Positions 42,095 through 51,485 are shown, counted from the stretch's first letter. The stretch: 64,000 bases of DNA from an uncultured Ruminococcus sp. (GCA_902762785.1 CACWPL010000002.1:62001-126000); one strand, 5' to 3'. The notes: generated by a model not told the origin, from the letters alone. A program made the numbers and translations.

Positions 42095-42123
42095 CTTTTA
42101 ATTTCCGCGAAAGTGTGGTACAA
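42095..42123 (-). promoter_or_regulatory. Weak promoter candidate for rnfC upstream of the leader terminator
   Basis: On the minus strand TTGTAC and TAAAAG are 17 bases apart. The match is partial. If real, the rnf transcript passes through the terminator at 42002-42040. Confidence 0.3.
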
Positions 42124-42136
42124 TAGAAGGGCAGCG

Positions 42137-42829
42137 TCAGGCGTTGCGCTTCTTGTAGATGCTCTCCTCGCTGATCTTGATGAGGTTGAGCAGAGAGGAG
42201 GAATACTCCGGGTAGGTCTGCGAGAGGATGGCGGTGGTCAGGTAGAGGACGTCCGGGTCCTGCACACAGTCGTTCTCGCCGATCGGGATGCCGCTGGAGG
42301 CAGCCTTGATGTTGGCCTCGTTCATGCTCACGATGGCGCTCGCGTCGTCATTGGCCACGACCTTCGGCACGGAAAAGAGCTTCTGGTCATTGTGGGGATT
42401 GGCGTTGTAGACGATGCGGAAGAGCTTATACACGTTCAGCATCAGATAGGAGGAGATCTCCTTGATGAGCGTGATGCTGTTGGCCTTCTGCGCGAGCGAG
42501 AAGAGCAGCGAGATGGAGTTGTTGATGATCTTGCGGTTGAAGGCCACGACCTCCGGCGAGGGCATGCTGTTGTTGCCGTCGTCATCGGGGATGTCCTCGA
42601 TGGAGATGGTGCGCCCCTCCGGCTCCGGCGTGCGCCCGAGCAGGTAGTCGCAGGATACATTATAGTAATCAGCGATCTTGACCAAAAAATCCAGGCCGCA
42701 TTCCCGGATGCCCTTCTCGTAGTGAGAAAGCAGCGCCTGAGAGATCCCGAGGTCGGCAGCGGCTTGCTTCTGACTGATCTGACGTTCCTTGCGCTGTAGG
42801 GCGATGATCCTGGGGAAATCAGAATTCAT
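42137..42829 (-). CDS. XRE-family HTH transcriptional regulator
   Basis: A 230-residue protein with an N-terminal Cro/CI-type helix-turn-helix (about residues 6-65; LQRKERQISQKQAAADLG, ISQALLSHYEKG, YYNVSCDYLLGRT) and a ~155-residue helical C-terminal domain I cannot assign. It is upstream of the rnf operon on the same strand and divergent from the phosphatase gene. A long imperfect inverted repeat overlaps its promoter, consistent with autoregulation. Confidence 0.88.
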   Translation of the reverse strand: MNSDFPRIIALQRKERQISQKQAAADLGISQALLSHYEKGIRECGLDFLVKIADYYNVSCDYLLGRTPEPEGRTISIEDIPDDDGNNSMPSPEVVAFNRKIINNSISLLFSLAQKANSITLIKEISSYLMLNVYKLFRIVYNANPHNDQKLFSVPKVVANDDASAIVSMNEANIKAASSGIPIGENDCVQDPDVLYLTTAILSQTYPEYSSSLLNLIKISEESIYKKRNA

Positions 42830-42852
42830 AGAGGGTAGCTCCTTTCATCATG

Positions 42853-42913
42853 TAATATTATGTACGTTTATGATAGCTTGTATATCCGTACTCTTATCAT
42901 AACATACATTATA
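42853..42913. promoter_or_regulatory. Imperfect inverted repeat upstream of the XRE gene (operator candidate)
   Basis: The left arm TAATATTATGTACGTTTATG plus ATA (42853-42875) resembles the reverse complement of the right arm TATCATAACATACATTATA (42895-42913). The repeat covers the -10 element of the XRE promoter. The region is AT-rich in a GC-rich genome. Confidence 0.5.
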
Positions 42914-42924
42914 CTATTTGTAAA
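42896..42924 (-). promoter_or_regulatory. Promoter of the XRE regulator gene
   Basis: On the minus strand TTTACA (42924-42919) and TATGAT (42901-42896) are 17 bases apart. Confidence 0.7.
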
Positions 42925-43065
42925 GAGGTAACTTAGTGGAATTTTCGCCTTGTTTTTTCCTAAAAGTTGTATAATACTACCACACAGTCAAAACAGCTGT
43001 CCGCTTTTTGTGCTAAGATCACGATCACAGCGGACGATCCAGTCATATATAAAGGAGGAGACCTT

Positions 43066-43704
43066 ATGAAAGGCTATCACCTGAGCCTCATCCGCCACGG
43101 CCGCACCAAGGCCAACGAGGAGGGCATCTACATCGGCAGCACCGACCTCTCCCTCACGGACGAGGGCGCCGCGGAGCTCGCCGCCAAGACGGACCAGTAC
43201 GAATACCCGCGCGTCCAGCGCATCTACAGCAGTCCCCTGGCACGCTGCACGGAGACCGCCGAGATCCTCTTCCCGGAGCAGGACGTCTACGTCATCCACG
43301 AGCTGCGGGAGCTGAACTTCGGCATCTTCGAGGGCAAGCGCGCCGTGGACCTCGTCGGCCGGGAGGACTACCGCGCATGGCTCAAGGGCGGCGCGCCGGA
43401 CGTCCGTCCGCCGGAGGGCGAGAGCGCCGAGGAGCTGTGCATCCGCTCCTACAAGGCCCTGACGCGCATCCTCATGGACATGATGGAGAACGACATGGCG
43501 CACTGCGCCGTCATCACCCATGCGGGCGTCATCAGCAACATGCTCGCCTGCTTCGGCCTGCCCAAGTATCCCGCCAGCGAGCTGCGCTGTGAGCCGGGCG
43601 AGGGCTTCGAGATCATGCTGACCGCGCAGATGTGGCAGCGCTCGCAGGCCTTCGAGATCCTGGGGATCGTGCCCTATTCCCGCAGCGGCGAGCCGCAGGA
43701 CTGA
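43066..43704 (+). CDS. Histidine phosphatase family protein
   Basis: A 212-residue phosphoglycerate-mutase-like phosphatase. The phosphohistidine motif LIRHGRTKAN lies near residue 8, the second conserved Arg in YSSPLARCTETAEI, the catalytic Glu in ELRELNFGIFEGK and the second His in VITHAGVISNML. Such enzymes dephosphorylate small metabolites; closest by pattern are CobC/PhoE-like enzymes, but no cobalamin genes are near. ATG 43066 follows AAAGGAGG. Confidence 0.9.
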   Translation: MKGYHLSLIRHGRTKANEEGIYIGSTDLSLTDEGAAELAAKTDQYEYPRVQRIYSSPLARCTETAEILFPEQDVYVIHELRELNFGIFEGKRAVDLVGREDYRAWLKGGAPDVRPPEGESAEELCIRSYKALTRILMDMMENDMAHCAVITHAGVISNMLACFGLPKYPASELRCEPGEGFEIMLTAQMWQRSQAFEILGIVPYSRSGEPQD

Positions 43705-43784
43705 TCTCGCGCGCTCCTACATAGTATGGAGAAAGGGAGCTGATCGTTCTGGACCATCGGACACTGCATGGATTCTCGCGCAAG

Positions 43785-44501
43785 GTGCTGCACGGCCATT
43801 GGGCGGAGGCGTGGCGCATGACGCTGCTGCCGGCCTTGGTCGGGGCGCTCCGGCGGCTCGTGCCGCTGGGGACGGCCGCGATGCTGGGACTTTCCGGCGT
43901 CTGCACCGCGCAGGCGCTCTGCCTGGGGCGCGTGCCGGTCTGGACGGCGGCGCTCGCGGCGTGGGCGGCGGCCTGCGCGGGCGTCTGCGCGTGGCTGCGC
44001 TGGCGGGCGCTCCGATGGATGTCCGCACGCTGCGGCCTGCCCCTCCCGCCCGGACGGATGCTCCGCCGCACGGCCGCTGCGGCGCTCCTGCGCGTGCCGC
44101 TCACGATGCTGCCGGTGCTGCTCCTCTTGACGGCCGCGCTGCTCCTGCGGGCGGCGGCGGGACGTGCGGAGGGCGGACTTTGGCTCTTCGCGGCGGCACA
44201 GGCGGCGCTCGCGGCCGTGTGGGCGGGGGCGTTCTGCCTCTGCGACCGCCTCGGCACGTCCGGGACGATGCTTTGGCTCGCTGCCCATCCTGATGCCACC
44301 GCCCGTCAGGCGCTCCGCGGCTCGCGGGCGATGCTCCGTGGACACCGATGGGAGCTGCTCACCGTTGGGATGCGGTATCTGCCCGCGATGGTGACAGTGC
44401 TGCCGATGGGCGTGCTGCTGCCGTATCTCCATGCAGACGTCACGCTCTTTTTGCAGATCCGGATGCGCGAGCATGAGCAGGCGCCTTCTATTATATCATA
44501 A
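43785..44501 (+). CDS. Multi-span membrane protein of unknown function
   Basis: A 238-residue hydrophobic protein with about five predicted helices, rich in Ala, Leu and Arg. The start is uncertain. GTG 43785 is the first standard start, but AAAGGGAG at 43733-43740 lies well before it, and an in-frame CTG at 43749 would be at ideal distance and adds 12 residues (DHRTLHGFSRK). No family is recognised. Confidence 0.6.
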   Translation: MLHGHWAEAWRMTLLPALVGALRRLVPLGTAAMLGLSGVCTAQALCLGRVPVWTAALAAWAAACAGVCAWLRWRALRWMSARCGLPLPPGRMLRRTAAAALLRVPLTMLPVLLLLTAALLLRAAAGRAEGGLWLFAAAQAALAAVWAGAFCLCDRLGTSGTMLWLAAHPDATARQALRGSRAMLRGHRWELLTVGMRYLPAMVTVLPMGVLLPYLHADVTLFLQIRMREHEQAPSIIS

Positions 44502-44592
44502 ACGACAGGATACAGACGACGGCGCCGGTGCGCCTGTGTACGCCCGGCACCGTGTATGCGATACGCCCAGACGATGAAAAGGACTGATCGGG

Positions 44593-45462
44593 ATGCAAGA
44601 CCTCTATTTCACCTGTGGACGCCCGGCTCCGTGTAAGGCCGAGACGTTCCTGCGGCAGGACTGCGGCGTCTCCCATCGGACGCTCGCGAGCCTCAAGCAT
44701 GTGCCGGACGGCATCACGCGTGACGGCGTCCTCCTGCGGACGGTCGACACTGTCTACCCGGGGGACATCGTGCGTCTGCGCATCGTGGACGCACCGGCCA
44801 TCGCGCCGAACCCTGCCCTGCACGCGGAGGCCGTGTTCGAGGACGATGATGTCGTATTATTCAACAAGCCCGCCGCCATGCCCGTCCACCCGAGCTTCCG
44901 TCATCGGGACGACACCCTCGGGAACGTGTTCGCCGCCGGCTGGCCGACGCTCACCTTCCGCCCCGTCCACCGCCTCGACCGCAACACCTCCGGCCTCACG
45001 GCGGTCGCCAAGCATCCCCTCGCGGCGATGCACCTGCCCGGGCAGCTCGAGAAGACCTACATCGCCATTGCGGGCGGCCATCTGCACGGACGCGGCGTCA
45101 TCGAGGCGCCGATCGGGCGGCGGGACGGCTCCGTGATCGAGCACTGCGTCCGGCCGGACGGCAAGCGCGCCGTGACGCATTACCGTGTCCTCGCACAGAC
45201 AGCGGACGCCTCCGTCCTCGCGGTGACGCTCGAGACGGGACGGACGCACCAGATCCGCGTCCACATGGCCTACATCGGGCATCCCCTCCTCGGGGACACG
45301 CTCTACGGCGGCGATGCGTCCGCCATCGAGCGCCACGCCCTGCACTGCGCCCTCATGCGCTACACGGACGCCGCCGGGACGGTCCATCGCGTGACCGCCC
45401 CCTTCCCCGCCGACCTGTGCCAGATCCTGCCTCTTGACTTTTCGGTGGAGGATGTGCTATAA
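44593..45462 (+). CDS. RluA family pseudouridine synthase
   Basis: A 289-residue RNA pseudouridine synthase. The catalytic motif HRLDRNTSGL carries the active Asp, and other hallmarks are VLFNKPAAMPVHPS, LEKTYIAIAGG, ETGRTHQIRVHMAYIGHPL and the final HALHCALMRY. An S4-like N-terminal part is present (GVSHRTLASLKHVPDGI). The RNA site modified (RluA, RluC, RluD or other) cannot be deduced from sequence. The last bases contain the promoter of the next gene. Confidence 0.92.
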   Translation: MQDLYFTCGRPAPCKAETFLRQDCGVSHRTLASLKHVPDGITRDGVLLRTVDTVYPGDIVRLRIVDAPAIAPNPALHAEAVFEDDDVVLFNKPAAMPVHPSFRHRDDTLGNVFAAGWPTLTFRPVHRLDRNTSGLTAVAKHPLAAMHLPGQLEKTYIAIAGGHLHGRGVIEAPIGRRDGSVIEHCVRPDGKRAVTHYRVLAQTADASVLAVTLETGRTHQIRVHMAYIGHPLLGDTLYGGDASAIERHALHCALMRYTDAAGTVHRVTAPFPADLCQILPLDFSVEDVL

Positions 45463-45463
45463 T
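45434..45463 (+). promoter_or_regulatory. Promoter of the M23 peptidase gene
   Basis: TTGACT (45434-45439) and TATAAT (45458-45463) are 18 bases apart. The TAA stop of the pseudouridine synthase gene lies inside the -10 hexamer. Confidence 0.75.
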
Positions 45464-45534
45464 TATCTGATAGGACACGGACGCTGCGGCGTCCGCAGAA
45501 CGTAGGAAGACTTGCAAGGAAAGGAGGTATCGCG

Positions 45535-47238
45535 ATGGCGCGCCGTCAAAATCCCGACCCCCGCACGGACCGGCGGGACATTTGGGAGCTGCTCGTCCGG
45601 CTCGGCATGATCGTCGTCCACAGCACGGGCGGCCTGCTGCGGATCGTCGGCGCGATGCTCTTCGGCATCCTGCGGATGATCGGCTATCTCTTCACCCAGG
45701 TGGGACGCTTCTTCGGCGCGATCGGCGCCGCCTTCAGCCACGCCTTCCGGGAGCACGGCCGTCCGGCGCGGGAGATCATCCGGGACATCAAGCAGTCCCG
45801 CGGCAAGGGCATCGGCCTGGTGCTTTGGCATGGGCTCCGTCTCCTGATGAGCTTCATCTTCGGCGAATACGGCATCCTGCGCACCGGCTTCAACTACATC
45901 CTCCCGGTCATCTCGATCCTGTTCCTCATCGGCATCGTGCGGCTCGGCTCCGGCCTGGACTACGCGCTGAGCGTGTCCGTCAGCGGCGAGGAGCTGGGCA
46001 TCATCTCCTCCGAGGGCGATTTCGACGCCGCTGAGTACGAGGTCAAGCAGCGTCTCGCCATGACGGGCGAGGACATCAGCATGAACTTCAGTCCTGTGTA
46101 CGACCTGCGCATCGTCAATGCCGATGACCAGTATCTCTCCGTACAGACCATCGCCGACAAGCTCCTGGCCGGCACGGGCCACGACCTGCGCGATGCGTAT
46201 GGCGTCTATGTGGACGGCGAGTTCATCGGTGCCGTGGAGGACCGCGACGTCGTGGCGTCCTACATGGACAGGGCACTGGAGAAATATGCCGCCGACATCA
46301 CCGGCAACGTCAACGAGGTCTACTACACGAAGAGCGTGACCTACGAGCAGGGCGTCTATCTGGCCGAGAGCCTGAGCGCCCCGAGCGTGCTGATCCGCAA
46401 GCTCTCCGCTGAGAACAAGACCGAGGGACACTATGTCACCCGCTCCTCGGACACCCCGCAGATCGTGGCCGCCAAGCACAGCATGACCCTCGAGGAGCTG
46501 GAGGAGCTGAACCCGGATGTCGACTTCGACGAGGGATTCGAGGCGGGGCTCCTCCTGCATGTGACGACCTCGGAGCGCTATATCCCCATCGCCTTCACGC
46601 GCACGCTCACCGAGACGAGCTACATCGACTACACGAGCGTCCGCGTCGAGACGGCGGCGCTCAATCTGGGCGTGGAGCGAGTCATCTCGCACGGCTCCCT
46701 TGGCGAGCGCTCGAGCGAGGTGCTCGTGACGTTCGTGGACGGCGTCGAGAAGAGCCGTCAGGTGCTCAGCACGGTCGTGACGAAGGAGCCGGTGGCAGAG
46801 CAGATCGGCGTCGGGACGTACAGCGCACAGCCCGCGAACACCACGACTGTCCTCAGCGGCACGGGCAAATACGGCTGGCCGGTCAACGGCGGCTATATCA
46901 GCAGTCCCTTCGGCGGCGAGCGCCGTCACAAGGGGCTCGACATCGCCGCGCCCATGGGCACGGAGATCTACGCGGCCGAGGCCGGCACGGTCTACCGCGC
47001 AGGATGGAACTCCGGCGGCTACGGCAACTACGTCATCATCGACCATCCCGACGGCTACCGCACGCTCTACGGCCACGCGAGCAGCGTGGTCTGCTACGAG
47101 GGACAGCAGGTCGAGAAGGGGCAGCTCATCGCCCTGGTCGGCTCCACCGGCGACTCCACCGGCCCGCACTGCCATTTCGAGGTCCGCGTCAACAACATCT
47201 GCGTCGACCCGGCGCTCTATCTGCGGGTCAATGACTGA
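45535..47238 (+). CDS. Membrane-anchored M23 peptidase with LysM-like and G5 domains
   Basis: A 567-residue cell-wall hydrolase. Two hydrophobic segments lie near residues 30-60 and 120-140; a LysM-like region is near 300-335 (GHYVTRSSDTPQIVAAKHSM, then TLEELEELNP), then a G5 domain (about 375-425) and a C-terminal M23 LytM-type endopeptidase (about 443-567). The zinc site is complete: HKGLDIAAP (His-x3-Asp) and GPHCHFEVR (His-x-His). It probably cuts peptidoglycan cross-bridges during growth, division or sporulation. ATG 45535 follows AAAGGAGG. Confidence 0.92.
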   Translation: MARRQNPDPRTDRRDIWELLVRLGMIVVHSTGGLLRIVGAMLFGILRMIGYLFTQVGRFFGAIGAAFSHAFREHGRPAREIIRDIKQSRGKGIGLVLWHGLRLLMSFIFGEYGILRTGFNYILPVISILFLIGIVRLGSGLDYALSVSVSGEELGIISSEGDFDAAEYEVKQRLAMTGEDISMNFSPVYDLRIVNADDQYLSVQTIADKLLAGTGHDLRDAYGVYVDGEFIGAVEDRDVVASYMDRALEKYAADITGNVNEVYYTKSVTYEQGVYLAESLSAPSVLIRKLSAENKTEGHYVTRSSDTPQIVAAKHSMTLEELEELNPDVDFDEGFEAGLLLHVTTSERYIPIAFTRTLTETSYIDYTSVRVETAALNLGVERVISHGSLGERSSEVLVTFVDGVEKSRQVLSTVVTKEPVAEQIGVGTYSAQPANTTTVLSGTGKYGWPVNGGYISSPFGGERRHKGLDIAAPMGTEIYAAEAGTVYRAGWNSGGYGNYVIIDHPDGYRTLYGHASSVVCYEGQQVEKGQLIALVGSTGDSTGPHCHFEVRVNNICVDPALYLRVND

Positions 47239-47298
47239 CAGATCGGCCTCTGTGCAGGATGCACAAGAAAAATGATAAATGTTAGCAAAACATTTGGC

Positions 47299-47328
47299 GG
47301 CAGACCCTTGACAGGTCTGCCGTTTTCT
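47299..47328 (+). terminator. Terminator of the M23 gene, overlapping the S10 promoter
   Basis: GGCAGACC and GGTCTGCC form an 8-bp stem with loop CTTGACA, followed by GTTTTCT. The loop contains the -35 element of the ribosomal promoter. Confidence 0.78.
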
Positions 47329-47336
47329 GTTATAAT
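47308..47336 (+). promoter_or_regulatory. Promoter of the S10 ribosomal operon
   Basis: TTGACA (47308-47313) and TATAAT (47331-47336) are exactly 17 bases apart. The leader to rpsJ is about 455 bases. Confidence 0.9.
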
Positions 47337-47342
47337 AATAAA

Positions 47343-47799
47343 AGTCCGGCGCATACCGGACGAATGATATGCGTTGAAGCGGAAGGTTGCTGGCGGTATG
47401 CTGGGGAATTTCCGTGGAGTATGTCCGATTTCAAACCGGGCGAAAAGAGATCACGTCACAGTCTGTGCGGATGCGATGCGGCAGCGGATGCTGCATGGGG
47501 CGACCTGTGTGCCCTCATGCGGTCAGGATGCTGGTGCTTTGTCTACGCGCGCGTGTACGCATGATGTTCTGGAACAGTCCGGATCTTGCTGCTGTCAGGA
47601 AAGGTTCACGACCGTGAAAACCACCCTGTAAGGCCCCTAAGATCGCGGACGTTTTTTATCAGGCGGCGAACGGAACACCCGGCCGCGTGTCTAACAGAAC
47701 GAAAACGCACACACGAGAGCAGGACACACGCAGACACACAGTATGCGAACAGGTCTCTGACAAGACGCCCCACCGATCGTTTTTGAGGAGGCGAAAAGT
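47343..47799 (+). promoter_or_regulatory. Long S10-operon leader
   Basis: An untranslated stretch of about 455 bases with no credible gene. It begins with the hairpin GTCCGG-N6-CCGGAC (47344-47361), includes an attenuator-like terminator at 47577-47657, and ends with GAGGAGGCG before rpsJ. Several short frames exist but lack ribosome sites. The layout suggests control by a ribosomal protein, as known for S10 leaders in other bacteria. Confidence 0.55.
47577..47657 (+). terminator. Attenuator-like terminator in the S10 leader
   Basis: GTCC-G-GATCTT (47577-47587) pairs with AAGATC-GC-GGAC (47639-47650), closing a ~50-base internal domain that contains the hairpin TTCACG-AC-CGTGAA region. GTTTTTTATC follows at once. 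A terminator with a structured interior, 140 bases before the first gene, fits transcription attenuation. Confidence 0.6.
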
Positions 47800-48117
47800 A
47801 TGGCAGTCACCGAGAAGATCAGGATCAAGATCAAGGGCTATGAGCACGCCAATGTCGACGCAGCTGCTGCGAAGATCGTAGAGGCAGCGAAGAGGAGCGG
47901 CGCGAGCGTTTCCGGCCCCATCCCGCTCCCCACGGAGAAGGAGATCGTGACCATCCTGAGAGCTGTCCACAAGTACAAGGACAGCCGCGAGCAGTTCGAG
48001 CAGCGCACCCACAAGCGCCTGATCGACGTGCTCCGTCCCGCTCCGAGCACCCTGGAGGCACTTCAGAAGCTCGAGCTCCCCGCCGGTGTGGACATCCTGT
48101 CCATGGAGATCAAGTAA
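47800..48117 (+). CDS. rpsJ: 30S ribosomal protein S10
   Basis: A 105-residue S10. [40 protein letters not shown] and [10 protein letters not shown] are diagnostic. S10 sits in the 30S head and also serves as NusE in antitermination. It is first in the operon and is followed by an unusually long 146-base gap before rplC. Confidence 0.97.
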   Translation: MAVTEKIRIKIKGYEHANVDAAAAKIVEAAKRSGASVSGPIPLPTEKEIVTILRAVHKYKDSREQFEQRTHKRLIDVLRPAPSTLEALQKLELPAGVDILSMEIK

Positions 48118-48263
48118 GGGTCCCCACCACCGCACAGCGCGTCGCAAGACACGCACCCCTAGTCCCCGGTCACGTCAGTTGCTGTGAAGCATTGACCAAT
48201 GACTAGGTCACGTCGCACCTAGCTGCTAGGTCCGACCAATAACCAAACAAGGAGGAAAAGACA

Positions 48264-48893
48264 ATGCAGAAAGGCATTATCGCCAAGAAGATCGGTATGA
48301 CGCAGATCTTCGATGAGAATGGCAAGGTGATCCCTGTAACGGTCGTTGACGCGAGCCCGAACGTGGTCGTTCAGGTGAAGACGGTCGAGAACGACGGCTA
48401 TGCTGCCGTACAGCTCGGCTTCGGTGACAAGAAGGCCACCAGAGTCAACAAGCCGCAGAAGGGCCACTTCGACAAGGCAAACGCCGGCTACAAGAAGGTG
48501 CTCAAGGAATTCCGTCTCGAAGACAGCGCACTGGAAGCAGGCAGCCTCGTCAAGGCTGATGTGTTCGCTGAGGGCGACATCGTAGATGTCTCCGGTACCA
48601 GCAAGGGTAAGGGCTATGCCGGCCCGATCAAGCGCCACAATCAGCACAGACTGAAGGAAACTCACGGTACCGGTCCTGTTCACAGACAGGCAGGCTCCAT
48701 GGGCGCATGCTCCTCTCCGTCCCGTATCTACAAGGGCAAGGGCATGGCAGGTCACATGGGCGCCGAGAAGGTCACCGTCCAGAACCTCGAGATCGTCAAG
48801 GTGGATGTTGAGAACGATCTGATCGCCATCAAGGGCGCCATCCCGGGCCCGAAGGGCGGCATCGTCACCATCGTTGACAGTGTGAAGGCATAA
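48264..48893 (+). CDS. rplC: 50S ribosomal protein L3
   Basis: A 209-residue L3 ([17 protein letters not shown] at the start; [16 protein letters not shown] and [20 protein letters not shown] in the loop that reaches toward the peptidyl-transferase centre). It is an early assembly protein of the 50S subunit. Confidence 0.97.
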   Translation: MQKGIIAKKIGMTQIFDENGKVIPVTVVDASPNVVVQVKTVENDGYAAVQLGFGDKKATRVNKPQKGHFDKANAGYKKVLKEFRLEDSALEAGSLVKADVFAEGDIVDVSGTSKGKGYAGPIKRHNQHRLKETHGTGPVHRQAGSMGACSSPSRIYKGKGMAGHMGAEKVTVQNLEIVKVDVENDLIAIKGAIPGPKGGIVTIVDSVKA

Positions 48894-48910
48894 GGAAGGA
48901 GGAAACGTCA

Positions 48911-49534
48911 ATGGCAAATGTGAATGTTTATGATATGGCCGGCAACGTAGTTGCAGAGACGACGCTCTCCGACGCCGTGTTCGGTATCGAGCCGAATGTT
49001 TCCGCCATGCATGCGGTAGTCAAGAACTACCTTGCGAACCAGCGCCAGGGCACACAGTCCACTCTGACTCGCTCTGAGGTACGCGGCGGCGGTAGAAAGC
49101 CCTGGAGACAGAAGGGCACCGGCCACGCAAGACAGGGTTCCATCCGCGCTCCCCAGTGGACGCACGGCGGTGTGGCCATCGGACCGAAGCCGAGAAGCTA
49201 TAGATATTCCCTGAACAAGAAGCTGCGCAGACTGGCTATGAAGTCGGCGCTGTCCACCAAGGTGCAGGAGGGTCAGCTGATCGTGCTCGACACTCTGACC
49301 ATGGACGAGTACAAGACCAAGACCATCGCCGCCATGCTCAAGGCGCTGGGCGTTGAGAAGAAGGCGCTCATCGTGACTGCTGAGGCAGACGCTAAGGTCT
49401 ACAGGAGCGCCAACAACATCGCAGGCGTGAAGACCGCAGCGGTCAACACCCTGAATGTGTATGACATCCTCAACGGCGGCAAGTTCATCGCACCGAAGAA
49501 CGCCATCGCTAAGATCGAGGAGGTATTTGCATAA
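48911..49534 (+). CDS. rplD: 50S ribosomal protein L4
   Basis: A 207-residue L4. The exit-tunnel loop is visible in [20 protein letters not shown] and [14 protein letters not shown]. In several bacteria L4 represses its own operon through the leader RNA, so it is a candidate regulator of the leader here. It overlaps rplW by one base. Confidence 0.97.
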   Translation: MANVNVYDMAGNVVAETTLSDAVFGIEPNVSAMHAVVKNYLANQRQGTQSTLTRSEVRGGGRKPWRQKGTGHARQGSIRAPQWTHGGVAIGPKPRSYRYSLNKKLRRLAMKSALSTKVQEGQLIVLDTLTMDEYKTKTIAAMLKALGVEKKALIVTAEADAKVYRSANNIAGVKTAAVNTLNVYDILNGGKFIAPKNAIAKIEEVFA

Positions 49535-49863
49535 TGAAAGCACCCCAGGATATCGTGCTCAGACCGATCATCACTGAGCAGGCGACCGATGCTCTCCCGC
49601 TGAACAAGTACACCTTTGAGGTAGCGAAGGACGCCAACAAGCTGGAGATCAAGCAGGCCGTAGAGGAGCTGTTCAATGTCGTTGTCCTGAAGGTCAACAC
49701 CCTGAACTGCGACGGCAAGCAGAAGCGCATGGGCCGCTTCGTCGGCAAGACCGCTTCCTTCAAGAAGGCCATCGTCACCATCGACCCTGAGCCGAACGAG
49801 AAGGGCACCAAGAAGGCCGACAAGAAGAAGGGCAAGATCGAGTTCTTCGAGAACTTCTTCTAA
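49534..49863 (+). CDS. rplW: 50S ribosomal protein L23
   Basis: A 109-residue L23 ([56 protein letters not shown]). It sits at the tunnel exit and is the docking site for trigger factor and SRP. The C-terminus is lysine-rich. A structured 126-base gap follows. Confidence 0.97.
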   Translation: MKAPQDIVLRPIITEQATDALPLNKYTFEVAKDANKLEIKQAVEELFNVVVLKVNTLNCDGKQKRMGRFVGKTASFKKAIVTIDPEPNEKGTKKADKKKGKIEFFENFF

Positions 49864-49989
49864 GAGCACGCGCACGAAGCGCGCTGCTAGCTGAAAGATT
49901 ATGGGGATCCATGTCCCCGATAATGACATGTGCTGTCGGTACGCTGTGAGACACAGCGAAACGGCAGCAGGAATAGGAGTGAAACAGAT

Positions 49990-50823
49990 ATGGCTATCAA
50001 GAGCTACAAGCCTACTTCTCCCTCCCGCCGCCAGATGACTGTTACGGATTTCTCCGTACTCAGCAAGGACGGCCCCGAGAAGAGCCTGCTCGAGCCGCTG
50101 AAGAAGAAGAGCGGCCGCAACAGCTATGGCCGCATCACGGTACGCCACAGAGGCGGCGGCAACAGAAGAAAGTACCGTGTCATCGACTTCAAGCGCAACA
50201 AGGAGGGCATGAACGCCACCGTCCTGACGCTGGAGTATGATCCGAACAGAAGCGCATTCATCGCGCTGGTACAGTATGAGGACGGCGAGAAGCGCTACAT
50301 CATCGCTCCCAACGGCCTCAAGCCCGGCGATACCATCCGCGCAGGCGCCGATGCCGACATCAAGCCCGGCAACGCCCTGAAGCTGCAGGACATCCCGGTA
50401 GGTACCTTCATCCACGCCATCGAGCTCTATCCCGGCAAGGGCGCACAGCTCGTTAGAAGCGCCGGCAACCAGGCACAGCTCATGGGCAAGGAGGGCGCTT
50501 ACGCGCTGGTCCGTCTCCCCTCGGGCGAGATGAGAAGAGTACCGGTGCTCTGCAAGGCGACCATCGGCCAGGTATCCAACCTCGATCACGAGAACGTCAA
50601 CTATGGTAAGGCCGGCAGACGCCGTCACATGGGCTGGCGTCCGACCGTCCGCGGTTCTGTCATGAACCCCTGCGATCACCCGCACGGTGGTGGTGAGGGC
50701 AAGTCTCCGGTAGGCCGTCCCGGCCCTGTTACCCCGTGGGGCAAGCCTGCTCTGGGTTATAAGACCAGAAAGAAGAACAACCGCACGGACAAGTACATCG
50801 TTAAGCGCCGCAACGGCAAGTGA
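49990..50823 (+). CDS. rplB: 50S ribosomal protein L2
   Basis: A 277-residue L2 ([40 protein letters not shown]; the conserved [20 protein letters not shown] loop with the His near the peptidyl-transferase centre). The frame is open from 49930, but ATG 49990 matches the family start. Confidence 0.97.
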   Translation: MAIKSYKPTSPSRRQMTVTDFSVLSKDGPEKSLLEPLKKKSGRNSYGRITVRHRGGGNRRKYRVIDFKRNKEGMNATVLTLEYDPNRSAFIALVQYEDGEKRYIIAPNGLKPGDTIRAGADADIKPGNALKLQDIPVGTFIHAIELYPGKGAQLVRSAGNQAQLMGKEGAYALVRLPSGEMRRVPVLCKATIGQVSNLDHENVNYGKAGRRRHMGWRPTVRGSVMNPCDHPHGGGEGKSPVGRPGPVTPWGKPALGYKTRKKNNRTDKYIVKRRNGK

Positions 50824-50843
50824 TCGAAAGGAGGGACCACATC

Positions 50844-51128
50844 ATGAGCAGAAGTATCAAGAAGGGCCCGTTCGTTCAGGAGAAGCTCCTCAAGAGAGTC
50901 ATCGCGATGAACGAGAGCGGCGAGAAGAAGGTGCTCAAGACCTGGAGCCGTTCTTCCACGATCTTCCCGGATTTCGTTGGCCACACCTTCGCAGTGCATG
51001 ACGGCAGAAAGCATGTGCCGGTATATGTCACCGAGGATATGGTAGGCCACAAGCTCGGCGAGTTCGCCCCGACCCGGACCTACAAGGGCCACGCTGGCTC
51101 CAAGACGTCCAACAACGGCAAGAAGTAA
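50844..51128 (+). CDS. rpsS: 30S ribosomal protein S19
   Basis: A 94-residue S19 ([58 protein letters not shown]). It forms a head complex with S13. ATG 50844 follows AAAGGAGG; the in-frame upstream start overlaps rplB. Confidence 0.97.
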   Translation: MSRSIKKGPFVQEKLLKRVIAMNESGEKKVLKTWSRSSTIFPDFVGHTFAVHDGRKHVPVYVTEDMVGHKLGEFAPTRTYKGHAGSKTSNNGKK

Positions 51129-51149
51129 GAGCGGAAGGAGGGACTACAA

Positions 51150-51485
51150 ATGGAATCTAGAGCAACTCTGAACAACGTCCGCATCTCTCCCCGCAAGGTG
51201 CAGATCGTGCTGGACCTGATCCGGAACAAGCCCACCGATGTAGCACTGGCAACGCTGCAGCTCACCCCGAAGGCAGCGAGCCCCATCCTCGAGAAGCTGG
51301 TCAAGTCCGCGATCGCGAATGCTGAGAACAACCACAGCATGAACAAGGACGACCTGTATGTCTCCGAGTGCTACGTAACGCCCGGCCCGATCATGAAGAG
51401 GATCATGCCGAGAGCACAGGGCAGAGCGTACCGCATCCTGAAGAGAACGTCGCACATCACCGTTGTGCTGAAAGAAAAAGAATAA
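51150..51485 (+). CDS. rplV: 50S ribosomal protein L22
   Basis: A 111-residue L22 ([40 protein letters not shown]; the beta-hairpin segment [20 protein letters not shown]). The hairpin lines the exit tunnel and is a known macrolide-resistance site. Confidence 0.97.
   Translation: MESRATLNNVRISPRKVQIVLDLIRNKPTDVALATLQLTPKAASPILEKLVKSAIANAENNHSMNKDDLYVSECYVTPGPIMKRIMPRAQGRAYRILKRTSHITVVLKEKE

Noticed and set aside
47364-47631. Short frames in the S10 leader as a leader peptide gene
   Set aside because: Three overlapping frames exist, but none has a ribosome site at a useful distance and their composition is not protein-like.
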